A model generated the notes under the pieces. It saw only the letters and a list, made by a program, of their open reading frames with translations, did no database searches and was not told the origin of the DNA. From positions 1 to 64,000 of the forward strand of contig NZ_PJAS01000055.1 in NCBI RefSeq assembly GCF_002836735.1: a DNA stretch of 64,000 bases. The letters are read 5' to 3'. The number at the start of each line of letters is the position of its first letter. The first letter of the stretch is position 1. The stretch comes from Psychrobacter sp. 4Bb. GTDB taxonomy: Bacteria > Pseudomonadota > Gammaproteobacteria > Pseudomonadales > Moraxellaceae. This document shows, piece after piece, positions 57,133-64,000 of this stretch. The position numbers and the translations under genes were made by a program.

Positions 57133-57846
57133 ATGTCATACAAGCATCGAGCTGAGCAGGCGCAACCAAGATCAAGCGCACACAGCCTAGCTAACAAAAA
57201 GTCCCATGGCCAAAAGCTCGGAGCAGTCTTACTTGCCACGCTGCCAATGTTCGCTATGGTAGGTGCAGCCTCTACTCTTAGCGGCTGTGGCTTCCAGCTG
57301 CGGGGCTACGACTCAGCGATGCTGCTTGACGTCGAAAAGACAGCCGTCATTATCGAAGACAATCGCACCTCATTCCCGCTGAAACTACCATTGACGCGAC
57401 GCCTAAAGACGTTAGGTGTCGATGTTATTGGTAATATGAGCTCGGAAGAAGTTGCCCGCAATAACCAACAAGCAGGGGCTGAGTCTATTGCCGCTATCGA
57501 TATCCGTAATGTACGTTTTAAACGTTACGAATTGGTTGGTGTATTAACAGAGATTCGCTTGGTACTATCAGCAGATGTCAGCTATCAAACGATGGAAAAT
57601 GGTAAACCTGTAACACTAAGCAACCCCATTCAAGTCGAGCGAAGCTATCAGTACAACGAAGCCTCTGTTAGTACTGACGATCAGCAAGGCGATCAGACTC
57701 GCGATTGGCTTTATGATACTTTAGCTCGCCGTATCACTGACCAGTACGTTGCTATCTCGCTTCCTAAAGTCGCACCTGCTGCCAAGCAGTCTGTGCAGAT
57801 GAATAAAGGTGTGACACCAACCGTCGTCGTCGTACCACAACCGTAA
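57133..57846 (+). CDS. lptE: LPS-assembly lipoprotein LptE
   Basis: An outer-membrane lipoprotein that plugs the LptD barrel for lipopolysaccharide insertion. The product is 237 residues from ATG 57133 (GAGGA about 8 nt upstream). An unusually long basic N-terminal region of about 30 residues precedes the signal helix. The lipobox is STLSGC followed by GFQLRGY, the typical mature N-terminus of LptE (C-G-F-x-L-R-G). The position after leuS and before holA is conserved in gammaproteobacteria and supports the call. The C-terminal tail is short and Pro/Val-rich. Confidence 0.92.
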   Translation: MSYKHRAEQAQPRSSAHSLANKKSHGQKLGAVLLATLPMFAMVGAASTLSGCGFQLRGYDSAMLLDVEKTAVIIEDNRTSFPLKLPLTRRLKTLGVDVIGNMSSEEVARNNQQAGAESIAAIDIRNVRFKRYELVGVLTEIRLVLSADVSYQTMENGKPVTLSNPIQVERSYQYNEASVSTDDQQGDQTRDWLYDTLARRITDQYVAISLPKVAPAAKQSVQMNKGVTPTVVVVPQP

Positions 57847-58002
57847 GAGTTAGTCGTTCTGATTATCAAACGATACCGTTTCTAGAAATATGAGTAGCAA
57901 ACTAAGCGAGCGTAAGTACTAGTAAACTCGGCTAGCTTGACACTGCTGATCATATTTTTGGAATTGGTATTACCTGCTCATCAACCTGTGTAACACCACG
58001 CT

Positions 58003-59103
58003 ATGCAAGATACTTTCATAAAGGCCTATCCAAAACTACTGCAGCCTTCCGTTGCGGTAGCCGGCTTGTGGCTAGCGCACGGTGACGAGCCACTGCTGAG
58101 TCAATGGTTGATAGATGCGCTACGTCCACATTGGCGCGCGCAGAACTATGCAATCAAACGTATAGAGCTGATTTCTGTCAAAAGCTGGCAGGAAGTACTG
58201 TCTGAGCTTGGCAGCCAGTCTCTATTCGATGATGCCAGCGCCTTGATCGTGACGGGCAATCATAAACCCGATAAAGCAGTTATCACCGAGCTGGAACGTT
58301 TTGCGATCGAGGCACAAGCGGGCACACACGGTCATAGTGTATTGTGGCTTACACCTAAGCAAGACAAACGCAGCCAGAGCAGCAAATGGTTTGCTCCTTT
58401 TGCGCAATATGGCAATGTCATTGATTGCAATTTATACAATGAGCAGCAGCGCCAACAGCTACTACAAATACAAGCTCAGAAGTTTGGCTTACGACTGTCT
58501 CAAGAGGCCTGGCAGCTACTCATGTCACACACTGAGCATCATCTATTGAGTGCTTATCAAACCCTATGGCGGCTGTCCTATTTGTTTGCACCGCAGCTAG
58601 TTGCTAATAACAGTACTAGTGAAGATAGTGCTACTGACAACAGTACCGAACAATCTAATAGCTTTTCACAACCTGTGAATAATGTGGCATTGGATATTGC
58701 AGACCTACAAGCAGCGTTGGTCAGCGATGCGCAGTTTAGTGTGTTTGATTTGTCTGATGCGATGCTCGCGGGTAATAGTACGCAGGTCGCCAAAATCATG
58801 TTTCAGCTAAAGTCGACCGATGAGCCCACTACTTTAGTGCTTTGGGCTATCAGCAAAGACATGCGTCAAATCATTCAACTTATGGACGGTCAAGACCCTC
58901 AAGCATTAGGCATTTGGCGTAGTAAACAAGGGTTATACCAACAAGCCTGCCGTCGTCAGTCAAAAACGCACACGGCCGAATGGCCTGCTCTGCTTTACCG
59001 CTGTGACCAAGCTATCAAAGGACTTATACGCCAGCCAGCATGGGAATTATTATTGCAAGCAGCACTAGAGCTCGCAGGTAAGCGTTTATTTGCTATGCGC
59101 TAA
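58003..59103 (+). CDS. holA: DNA polymerase III subunit delta
   Basis: The clamp-loader subunit that opens the beta sliding clamp. The 366-residue protein shows family features such as LAHGDEPLLSQWLID near the start (the GDE motif of the delta N-terminal domain) and SVFDLSDAMLAGN in the collar region. It has a polar Ser/Thr/Asn insert at about residues 200-225 that is absent from E. coli HolA (343 residues). The gene follows leuS-lptE in the usual order. No Walker A motif is present, as expected, because delta does not bind ATP. Confidence 0.92.
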   Translation: MQDTFIKAYPKLLQPSVAVAGLWLAHGDEPLLSQWLIDALRPHWRAQNYAIKRIELISVKSWQEVLSELGSQSLFDDASALIVTGNHKPDKAVITELERFAIEAQAGTHGHSVLWLTPKQDKRSQSSKWFAPFAQYGNVIDCNLYNEQQRQQLLQIQAQKFGLRLSQEAWQLLMSHTEHHLLSAYQTLWRLSYLFAPQLVANNSTSEDSATDNSTEQSNSFSQPVNNVALDIADLQAALVSDAQFSVFDLSDAMLAGNSTQVAKIMFQLKSTDEPTTLVLWAISKDMRQIIQLMDGQDPQALGIWRSKQGLYQQACRRQSKTHTAEWPALLYRCDQAIKGLIRQPAWELLLQAALELAGKRLFAMR

Positions 59104-59382
59104 GACTGATCCGCTTGTCACCACCTTTTATTGTTTCTACTATTAACAAGTTATCCATCTCTTCTCTTACTGGTTTATACATTTAAACGCTGTAAATCTA
59201 GATTCTACTACCTTATTTTGTTCTCCTATAATCTCCGTTTTATTGATTTTTAGTAAGCATTTCTTTTCTGTACCTGTCTCTGTTCTTCTACCTTAACCTT
59301 TCGTAAACTAATTTCCATTCCCTTTTGTAGATGAAGTCTCTACTATATCTACACTTGATTTAATTGTGATTGGATTGTTGTC
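59104..59382. other. pyrimidine-rich intergenic region before macA
   Basis: About 280 bp between holA and macA with a strong bias to C and T on the plus strand through most of its length. No gene, hairpin terminator or clear promoter was recognised. It should contain the promoter of macA-macB. Confidence 0.45.
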
Positions 59383-60702
59383 ATGCGCAAAATAAGCAAA
59401 AAGTCTGCTATCAAATGGGGTGTCATCACCTTAATTATCGTAGCATTAGGGGCTTTGGCCTATACTTTTTTAAAACCAGAAGAAGCCACACCTAATTATT
59501 TAACCGCAACCGTTGAAGTCGGTGATATTGAAAACAATGTCATGGCATCTGGTAAAGTAAAAGCGTTAAATACCGTCGATGTAGGGGCACAGGTATCTGG
59601 TGAAGTAAAACGCCTGTACGTTGAAGTCGGTGACGAAGTCAAGCAAGGCGATTTGATTGCGCAGATTGATCAAGTGACTCAGAAGAACAGCCTGAGCAAT
59701 GAACAAGCCAGTCTTGAGCAAAGCGAAGCCGCGCTACAAAGTGCGCAAGCAGAATCGTTGAGCAAACAAGCCAGTCTAAAAAGTGCCTATGCTGATCTTG
59801 CCAGCCGTCAGTCTGAGCTCAAACAAGCACAGTCTGACTTTGCGCGTTTGCAAGACTTAGTCGCTATCGATGCTATCTCACAACAAGAATATGACACGCA
59901 GGCGACCAGTGTCGAGACTGCAAAAGCAGCCGTTGCCAATGCACGTGCGGCTATCGACACAGCTAAAGCCGCGATTGCGACCACAGAAGCCAATATCAAC
60001 AGTCAGCAAGCAGCATTACGCAAATCACGAACCAACGTCAGTACTGCTGAAGAAGATCTAAGCTATACCACGATTCGTGCACCAATATCAGGTACAGTCG
60101 TTTCTATTACGACTGAGCAAGGTACTACGGTCAATGCTAACCAAACGGCGCCCACATTGGTGACGTTAGCAGATTTATCGACCGTACGTATCAACGCGCA
60201 AATCTCAGAAGCTGATGTCATTAACGTCAGTGCTGGTATGCCTGCTTATTTCAATATTATCGGTAATCCAGACAAACAGTATGATGCGACATTAACCGCT
60301 ATCGAACCTGCCCCAGAGCAGATCAGTAGCACCAGCTCGACAGACGCTGCTATCTATTACGTCGGCTACGTAGAAGTACCAAACCCTGACCGCTTATTCC
60401 GAATCGATATGACGGCACAGATATATATCATCGTCAACGAAGCCAAAAATACTCTATTAGTACCATCAACAGTGATACAAGAAAAGCGAACTAAAGAAAA
60501 AGGCAAATCAACAACGGGCAAGTTTGTACGTGTATTAAGAGATGACGGAACCGTAGAAGAGCGTATTGTAGAAGTCGGTATTGATAACCGAGTAAATGCG
60601 CAAATCTTAAGTGGTTTGAAAGAAGGGGAAGAAGTAATCATCAGTGAAGAGAGCGGTAAGAAATCAGATAGCGGCCGCGTACCTGGTGGACCTCAAATGT
60701 AA
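59383..60702 (+). CDS. macA: MacA-type periplasmic efflux adaptor
   Basis: A membrane-fusion protein that couples the MacB ABC transporter to an outer-membrane channel for export of macrolides and other substrates. The 439-residue protein has an N-terminal membrane anchor (about residues 11-31), a lipoyl/HlyD half-motif (VMASGKVKALNTVDVGAQVS), a long alpha-hairpin (about 105-220) rich in Ala, Gln and Ser, then the second lipoyl half (YTTIRAPISGTVVSI). A beta-barrel region and a membrane-proximal domain follow. macB lies 102 bp downstream, so the two form an operon. No tolC-like gene is adjacent. Confidence 0.92.
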   Translation: MRKISKKSAIKWGVITLIIVALGALAYTFLKPEEATPNYLTATVEVGDIENNVMASGKVKALNTVDVGAQVSGEVKRLYVEVGDEVKQGDLIAQIDQVTQKNSLSNEQASLEQSEAALQSAQAESLSKQASLKSAYADLASRQSELKQAQSDFARLQDLVAIDAISQQEYDTQATSVETAKAAVANARAAIDTAKAAIATTEANINSQQAALRKSRTNVSTAEEDLSYTTIRAPISGTVVSITTEQGTTVNANQTAPTLVTLADLSTVRINAQISEADVINVSAGMPAYFNIIGNPDKQYDATLTAIEPAPEQISSTSSTDAAIYYVGYVEVPNPDRLFRIDMTAQIYIIVNEAKNTLLVPSTVIQEKRTKEKGKSTTGKFVRVLRDDGTVEERIVEVGIDNRVNAQILSGLKEGEEVIISEESGKKSDSGRVPGGPQM

Positions 60703-60804
60703 CTTGTGCTTTGACTATGTTGAGTAAGAAAGGCTTGCTAAAAACATAGCAGCCCTTTCATAACAACACTATAACGCTTATTAGCCTTTATTAAAGACAC
60801 TGCT

Positions 60805-62967
60805 ATGACTATATCTCAATCTCCTAAACCGTCGACTGAAGATAGCTCTGAAAGTAGCACGGCTCAAAACTTAGGGTCACACACTTCTGCTAACCCTTCA
60901 AACAGCTCAGATAATTTAGACAATTTGGATAACTTAAATAACTTAGACAGCTCAGATAACTTAAATAACTTGGCAAAAACCAATACCGTTAATCACCCTG
61001 CACCAGGCAAGCCCATTATGGAGTTGTCTGGCATTATCAGAGAGTTCCCTGCTGGTGAGCAAACCATTCGCGTCTTGCATGATATCAATCTAACCATCAA
61101 TCAAGGTGAGATGGTTGCCATCATTGGACAATCAGGCTCTGGTAAGTCCACCTTGATGAATATCTTAGGTTGTCTAGATCAAGCCACTGCTGGTGATTAT
61201 AAGATTTATGGTCAATCCGCCCGTAAGCTTGATGCCGATCAGCTAGCAGAACTGCGCCGTGAGCACTTTGGTTTTATTTTTCAGCGCTATCATTTGCTTG
61301 GTGATATCAGTGCCAAAGACAACGTCGCCGTCCCTGCCGTGTATGCGGGCATGGATACCGAGGCACGCACCAATCGTGCTGAGAAGCTACTAACTGACCT
61401 CGGCCTTGGCAATAAGGTCAACAATCGTCCCAATCAGCTCTCAGGTGGACAGCAGCAGCGTGTTTCTGTCGCTCGTGCACTGATGAATGGTGGCGATGTT
61501 ATCTTAGCAGATGAGCCAACTGGTGCCCTAGACAGTAAGTCTGGCGAAGATGTCATGGCGATTTTGCATGACCTCAGCGCACAAGGTCATACCATTATCA
61601 TGGTCACTCATGATCCAAAACTAGCAGCACAAGCGGAGCGTGTGATTGAGCTCAAAGATGGCCATGTCATCGCTGACTATCAAACTGAGCATTATAAGCA
61701 CACAGACAAAAAACCAGAATCTATCCTTGGTGAGCATCGAAAAAGTGCCTTTGGTAGTTTTATTGATCGACTGCTTGAAGCGTTTAAAATGTCTTTGCTT
61801 GCCATGCGCGCGCATAAGATGCGTACTCTACTAACTATGCTCGGCATTATTATCGGTATTGCCGCAGTCGTATCTATCGTAGGCCTTGGACAAGGCTCTC
61901 AGCAGCAAATCCTTGCCAATATCAGCTCGTTAGGTACCAATACCATTACCGTCAATGATGGCTACCCTAGAGGCGATCCTAGACGCCGCTATAATGATGA
62001 CAATTTGACACCAGAAGATGCAGAGGCGGTCGGCAATCAGCCCTATATTATCAGTGTCAGCCCTCAGGTAAATGCCAGCTCTAGTGTCCGCTATCGTAAT
62101 ATACAAGAGGATGCTACCGTCAATGGCGTTGGTGAAGACTATCTAAACGTCACTGGTGAAACATTAACATTGGGCCAAGGGTTTGATGCAAAAAGCATTA
62201 CATTACGTAGTCAAGATATCATCATCGATGACAACGCTAAACAGACCTTTTTCTCAGATATTGATAACCCTGTTGGCGAGGTAATATTGGTTGGTAGTGT
62301 GCCTGGACGCGTGATTGGCGTACTTGAAGAGAGCGACGGTGGCTTTGGTCCCAGTGTAACGACGCCTACTATCTATATGCCTTATACGACGGTGATGTCG
62401 CGCGTCACCGGTAGTACCAATATCGACCGCTTTGTGGCGTTGTTAGATGACAGTATCTCTTCTAGTGCCGCAGAGACGGCCATCTCTGATTTAATAGAGA
62501 GTCGCCATGGTAAAGATGACTTTGAGCTGCGTAATTCAGACTCTATTCGTCAAACAATCGAGTCGACGACAGGAACGATGACTCTACTTATTTCATCAGT
62601 CGCTGTTATTTCATTGATCGTCGGCGGTATTGGAGTGATGAACATCATGCTCGTTTCTGTCACCGAGCGCACCAACGAGATTGGCGTACGTATGGCAGTG
62701 GGCGCGCGTCAGAGCGATATTATGCAGCAGTTCCTCATTGAGGCCGTTCTGGTCTGTATCTTAGGGGGACTGATTGGTATTGGACTGGCCTTTGCCATTG
62801 GTGAGCTGATTAATAGTGTGGGTGGTGATAATTTCAAAGTTATCTATTCATCAACATCTATTGTTGCCGCTTTTGTTTGTTCGACGTTAATTGGCGTAGT
62901 ATTTGGATTCTTGCCAGCGCGTAATGCTGCCAAACTAGATCCTGTTGAAGCACTTTCTCGAGACTAA
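60805..62967 (+). CDS. macB: MacB-type ABC efflux permease/ATPase
   Basis: A fused ATPase and permease that powers MacA-dependent export. Walker A GQSGSGKST lies at 108-116, the signature LSGGQQQRVSVARAL at 212-226, and Walker B ILADEP around 233-238. The first membrane helix is near 343-363, a large periplasmic domain spans about 365-590, and three C-terminal helices include VTERTNEIGVRMAVGARQSD. The N-terminus carries about 65 extra residues with Asn-Leu/Asp-Asn-Leu repeats (about 33-57) that are low in complexity and not part of the family fold. It forms an operon with macA. Confidence 0.93.
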   Translation: MTISQSPKPSTEDSSESSTAQNLGSHTSANPSNSSDNLDNLDNLNNLDSSDNLNNLAKTNTVNHPAPGKPIMELSGIIREFPAGEQTIRVLHDINLTINQGEMVAIIGQSGSGKSTLMNILGCLDQATAGDYKIYGQSARKLDADQLAELRREHFGFIFQRYHLLGDISAKDNVAVPAVYAGMDTEARTNRAEKLLTDLGLGNKVNNRPNQLSGGQQQRVSVARALMNGGDVILADEPTGALDSKSGEDVMAILHDLSAQGHTIIMVTHDPKLAAQAERVIELKDGHVIADYQTEHYKHTDKKPESILGEHRKSAFGSFIDRLLEAFKMSLLAMRAHKMRTLLTMLGIIIGIAAVVSIVGLGQGSQQQILANISSLGTNTITVNDGYPRGDPRRRYNDDNLTPEDAEAVGNQPYIISVSPQVNASSSVRYRNIQEDATVNGVGEDYLNVTGETLTLGQGFDAKSITLRSQDIIIDDNAKQTFFSDIDNPVGEVILVGSVPGRVIGVLEESDGGFGPSVTTPTIYMPYTTVMSRVTGSTNIDRFVALLDDSISSSAAETAISDLIESRHGKDDFELRNSDSIRQTIESTTGTMTLLISSVAVISLIVGGIGVMNIMLVSVTERTNEIGVRMAVGARQSDIMQQFLIEAVLVCILGGLIGIGLAFAIGELINSVGGDNFKVIYSSTSIVAAFVCSTLIGVVFGFLPARNAAKLDPVEALSRD

Positions 62968-63094
62968 TAATCAATTATTGACTCGCTTTAGCCAAAAATA
63001 GAGCAGTCAATATCGATATAATGACGAAAATTTAAATAAACTGGAATAAATTGGCAATTTTATAAGAGAATTACACTTTTTTTATCATGTGGGG

Positions 63095-63122
63095 TTGTAA
63101 TTGTCATAATAATATATATAAT
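63095..63122 (+). promoter_or_regulatory. sigma-70 promoter of the tRNA-Lys genes
   Basis: TTGTAA (63095-63100) and the consensus TATAAT (63117-63122) are 16 bp apart, ending 39 bp before the first tRNA. The stretch after the -10 (GTGCTCTCACG) is GC-rich, a discriminator type linked to stringent control of stable RNA promoters. Confidence 0.7.
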
Positions 63123-63161
63123 GTGCTCTCACGTTTAGGGATACAAACACTTTAAACGTTA

Positions 63162-63237
63162 GGGCTGTTAGCTCAGTTGGTAGAGCAGTTGACTTTTAAT
63201 CAATTGGTCCCGCGTTCGAGTCGCGGACAGCCCACCA
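63162..63237 (+). tRNA. tRNA-Lys (anticodon TTT)
   Basis: A full 76-nt cloverleaf: acceptor GGGCTGT pairs with ACAGCCC, D-arm GCTC/GAGC, anticodon loop CTTTTAA with TTT at bases 34-36, T-arm CCGCG/CGCGG with loop TTCGAGT, and encoded CCA. It is identical to the second copy at 63397. Confidence 0.98.
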
Positions 63238-63248
63238 TATTTAGTTTA

Positions 63249-63295
63249 ATCTTTATTAATCGTTCTACCCTATCCGGTAGTAGACTAATAAAGAT
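63249..63295. repeat. long hairpin between the two tRNA-Lys genes
   Basis: ATCTTTATTA (63249-63258) pairs with TAATAAAGAT (63286-63295), and an inner CTACC (63265-63269) pairs with GGTAG (63276-63280). There is no terminal T tract, so it may help processing of a common precursor rather than terminate transcription. Confidence 0.7.
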
Positions 63296-63396
63296 AAATT
63301 TAAAATACATCGTTAAGATGTTTAGTTTTAGAAAGTTCTTTAGTTAGAATTTTCTCTTGCAGAGTTAAAAAGCATTGCTTTTTTATATACTCTTCA

Positions 63397-63472
63397 GGGC
63401 TGTTAGCTCAGTTGGTAGAGCAGTTGACTTTTAATCAATTGGTCCCGCGTTCGAGTCGCGGACAGCCCACCA
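63397..63472 (+). tRNA. tRNA-Lys (anticodon TTT), second copy
   Basis: All 76 bases are identical to the first copy, including encoded CCA. It lies 159 bp downstream with no evident promoter of its own, so it is probably processed from the same transcript. A terminator follows within 10 bp. Confidence 0.98.
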
Positions 63473-63480
63473 TATTTAGA

Positions 63481-63519
63481 AAGCCCAGTTACTAAGATAG
63501 TAACTGGGCTTTTTTTCGT
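63481..63519 (+). terminator. rho-independent terminator after the tRNA-Lys genes
   Basis: AAGCCCAGTTAC (63481-63492) and GTAACTGGGCTT form a perfect 12-bp stem with a 7-nt loop, followed by a T tract. Confidence 0.93.
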
Positions 63520-63573
63520 CTGGGCTTTTTGAACATGTTTTTTAGCTATTAGTTTCTTAACTTTTATATACCT

Positions 63574-64000
63574 CTATTTATTATGCCTGCGTTTAAACAG
63601 TCGAAAGTTATCTCTCTTGCGCCATAGTAGTTTATGTCTGATCGTATCTTTGATGGTACGTGGGTGCTTGGGCGCATGAGCGATAAACTCATCAAACTCT
63701 GCCTCACTCATCGCTAGCTCTCGTCCATGAGCCATCATCACCATTGACGGTTGCAATGCCCTGATTTTTTTTAACGATTGAACATAAGCTTTTGGGTAAT
63801 AGACAGGAAATGGCGCTACGAACTTATGGCGTAATTTAATGATTAAATCAGCGGTGTATACTTCGCGACTGGGCAGATGAAACAAAGACAAATCACGATC
63901 CGTATGACCTGGCGTCTCTAGTACTTGCCACTCATCAAAGTGTGGCACAATCTCACCATCTGTGACAGTGATATCTAGTTTTAGACTTGCCGAGTAATAT
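63574..64000 (-). CDS. metallo-beta-lactamase-fold hydrolase (5' end cut by window edge)
   Basis: The C-terminal part of an MBL-fold protein. The frame stays open to the right edge, so the true start lies beyond the window; a GTG at 63948 is internal. Visible motifs are VLETPGHTDRDLSLFHLPS (the third metal-ligand His region), YTADLI (bridging Asp) and MMAHGREL (last His). The HxHxDH motif should lie in the missing part. The C-terminal 40 residues are strongly basic. Substrate cannot be assigned: this fold covers glyoxalase II, lactonases and nucleases. About 142 residues are encoded here. Confidence 0.82.
   Translation of the reverse strand, partial: YYSASLKLDITVTDGEIVPHFDEWQVLETPGHTDRDLSLFHLPSREVYTADLIIKLRHKFVAPFPVYYPKAYVQSLKKIRALQPSMVMMAHGRELAMSEAEFDEFIAHAPKHPRTIKDTIRHKLLWRKRDNFRLFKRRHNK

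Overview
The window reads as a chromosomal segment of a gammaproteobacterium of the family Moraxellaceae, most probably Psychrobacter. This rests on moderate GC content with AT-rich intergenic DNA, the fused nuoCD gene, the nadC/nadQ/nadA/nadB arrangement and the general character of the proteins. Genus assignment is inference; no database was searched. No phage, insertion sequence, CRISPR array or rRNA was seen. Most of the window is core metabolism, with a few accessory islands.

Layout. (1) 0.4-1.4 kb: rluB, followed by a strong terminator. (2) 1.5-3.7 kb: three tandem minus-strand genes of an unrecognised family that are clearly paralogues of one another. (3) 3.9-5.3 kb: an ArgO/LysE-type exporter and a MarC-family membrane protein, convergent. 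(4) 5.6-11.1 kb: the de novo NAD locus nadC, a NadQ-type regulator, nadA and nadB. Two near-identical palindromes precede nadC and nadA and look like the operators. (5) 11.3-17 kb: an accessory phospholipid cluster resembling E. coli ynbABC. It has a CdsA-like cytidylyltransferase, a short-chain dehydrogenase, a patatin-like protein with altered catalytic residues, and a roughly 900-residue fusion of a CDP-alcohol phosphotransferase, an alpha/beta hydrolase and a methyltransferase. (6) 17.2-19.3 kb: a LysO-type exporter and an AT-rich gene for a NYN/PIN-like nuclease. (7) 19.4-22.2 kb: two ubiquinone-pathway flavin hydroxylases. (8) 22.8-24.8 kb: phoH and ybeY. (9) 24.8-29.1 kb: an MscS channel, a TonB-like protein, a conserved unknown and ferredoxin-NADP reductase.

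(10) 29.3-45.6 kb: the complete 13-gene respiratory complex I operon (nuoA, B, CD, E, F, G, H, I, J, K, L, M, N), transcribed leftward and ending at a strong hairpin. Several subunits are longer than their E. coli counterparts. (11) 46.5-54.2 kb: rep helicase, mgtE, dut, an AlgC-like phosphohexomutase, argB and a YffB-like ArsC-family protein. (12) 54.4-59.1 kb: leuS, lptE and holA. (13) 59.4-63 kb: macA-macB efflux. (14) 63.1-63.5 kb: two identical tRNA-Lys(UUU) genes behind a clear sigma-70 promoter. A truncated metallo-beta-lactamase-fold gene runs off the right edge.

Short tandem repeats lie in several gene gaps: nine copies of a 7-mer after nadB, thirteen copies of an 8-mer after mgtE, and imperfect 20-bp arrays between nuoB and nuoCD and upstream of nuoA. 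The strongest candidates for something new are the ynb-like lipid cluster with its triple-domain fusion and its catalytically altered patatin, and the three-paralogue family near the left end, one member of which carries an EF-hand-like loop.
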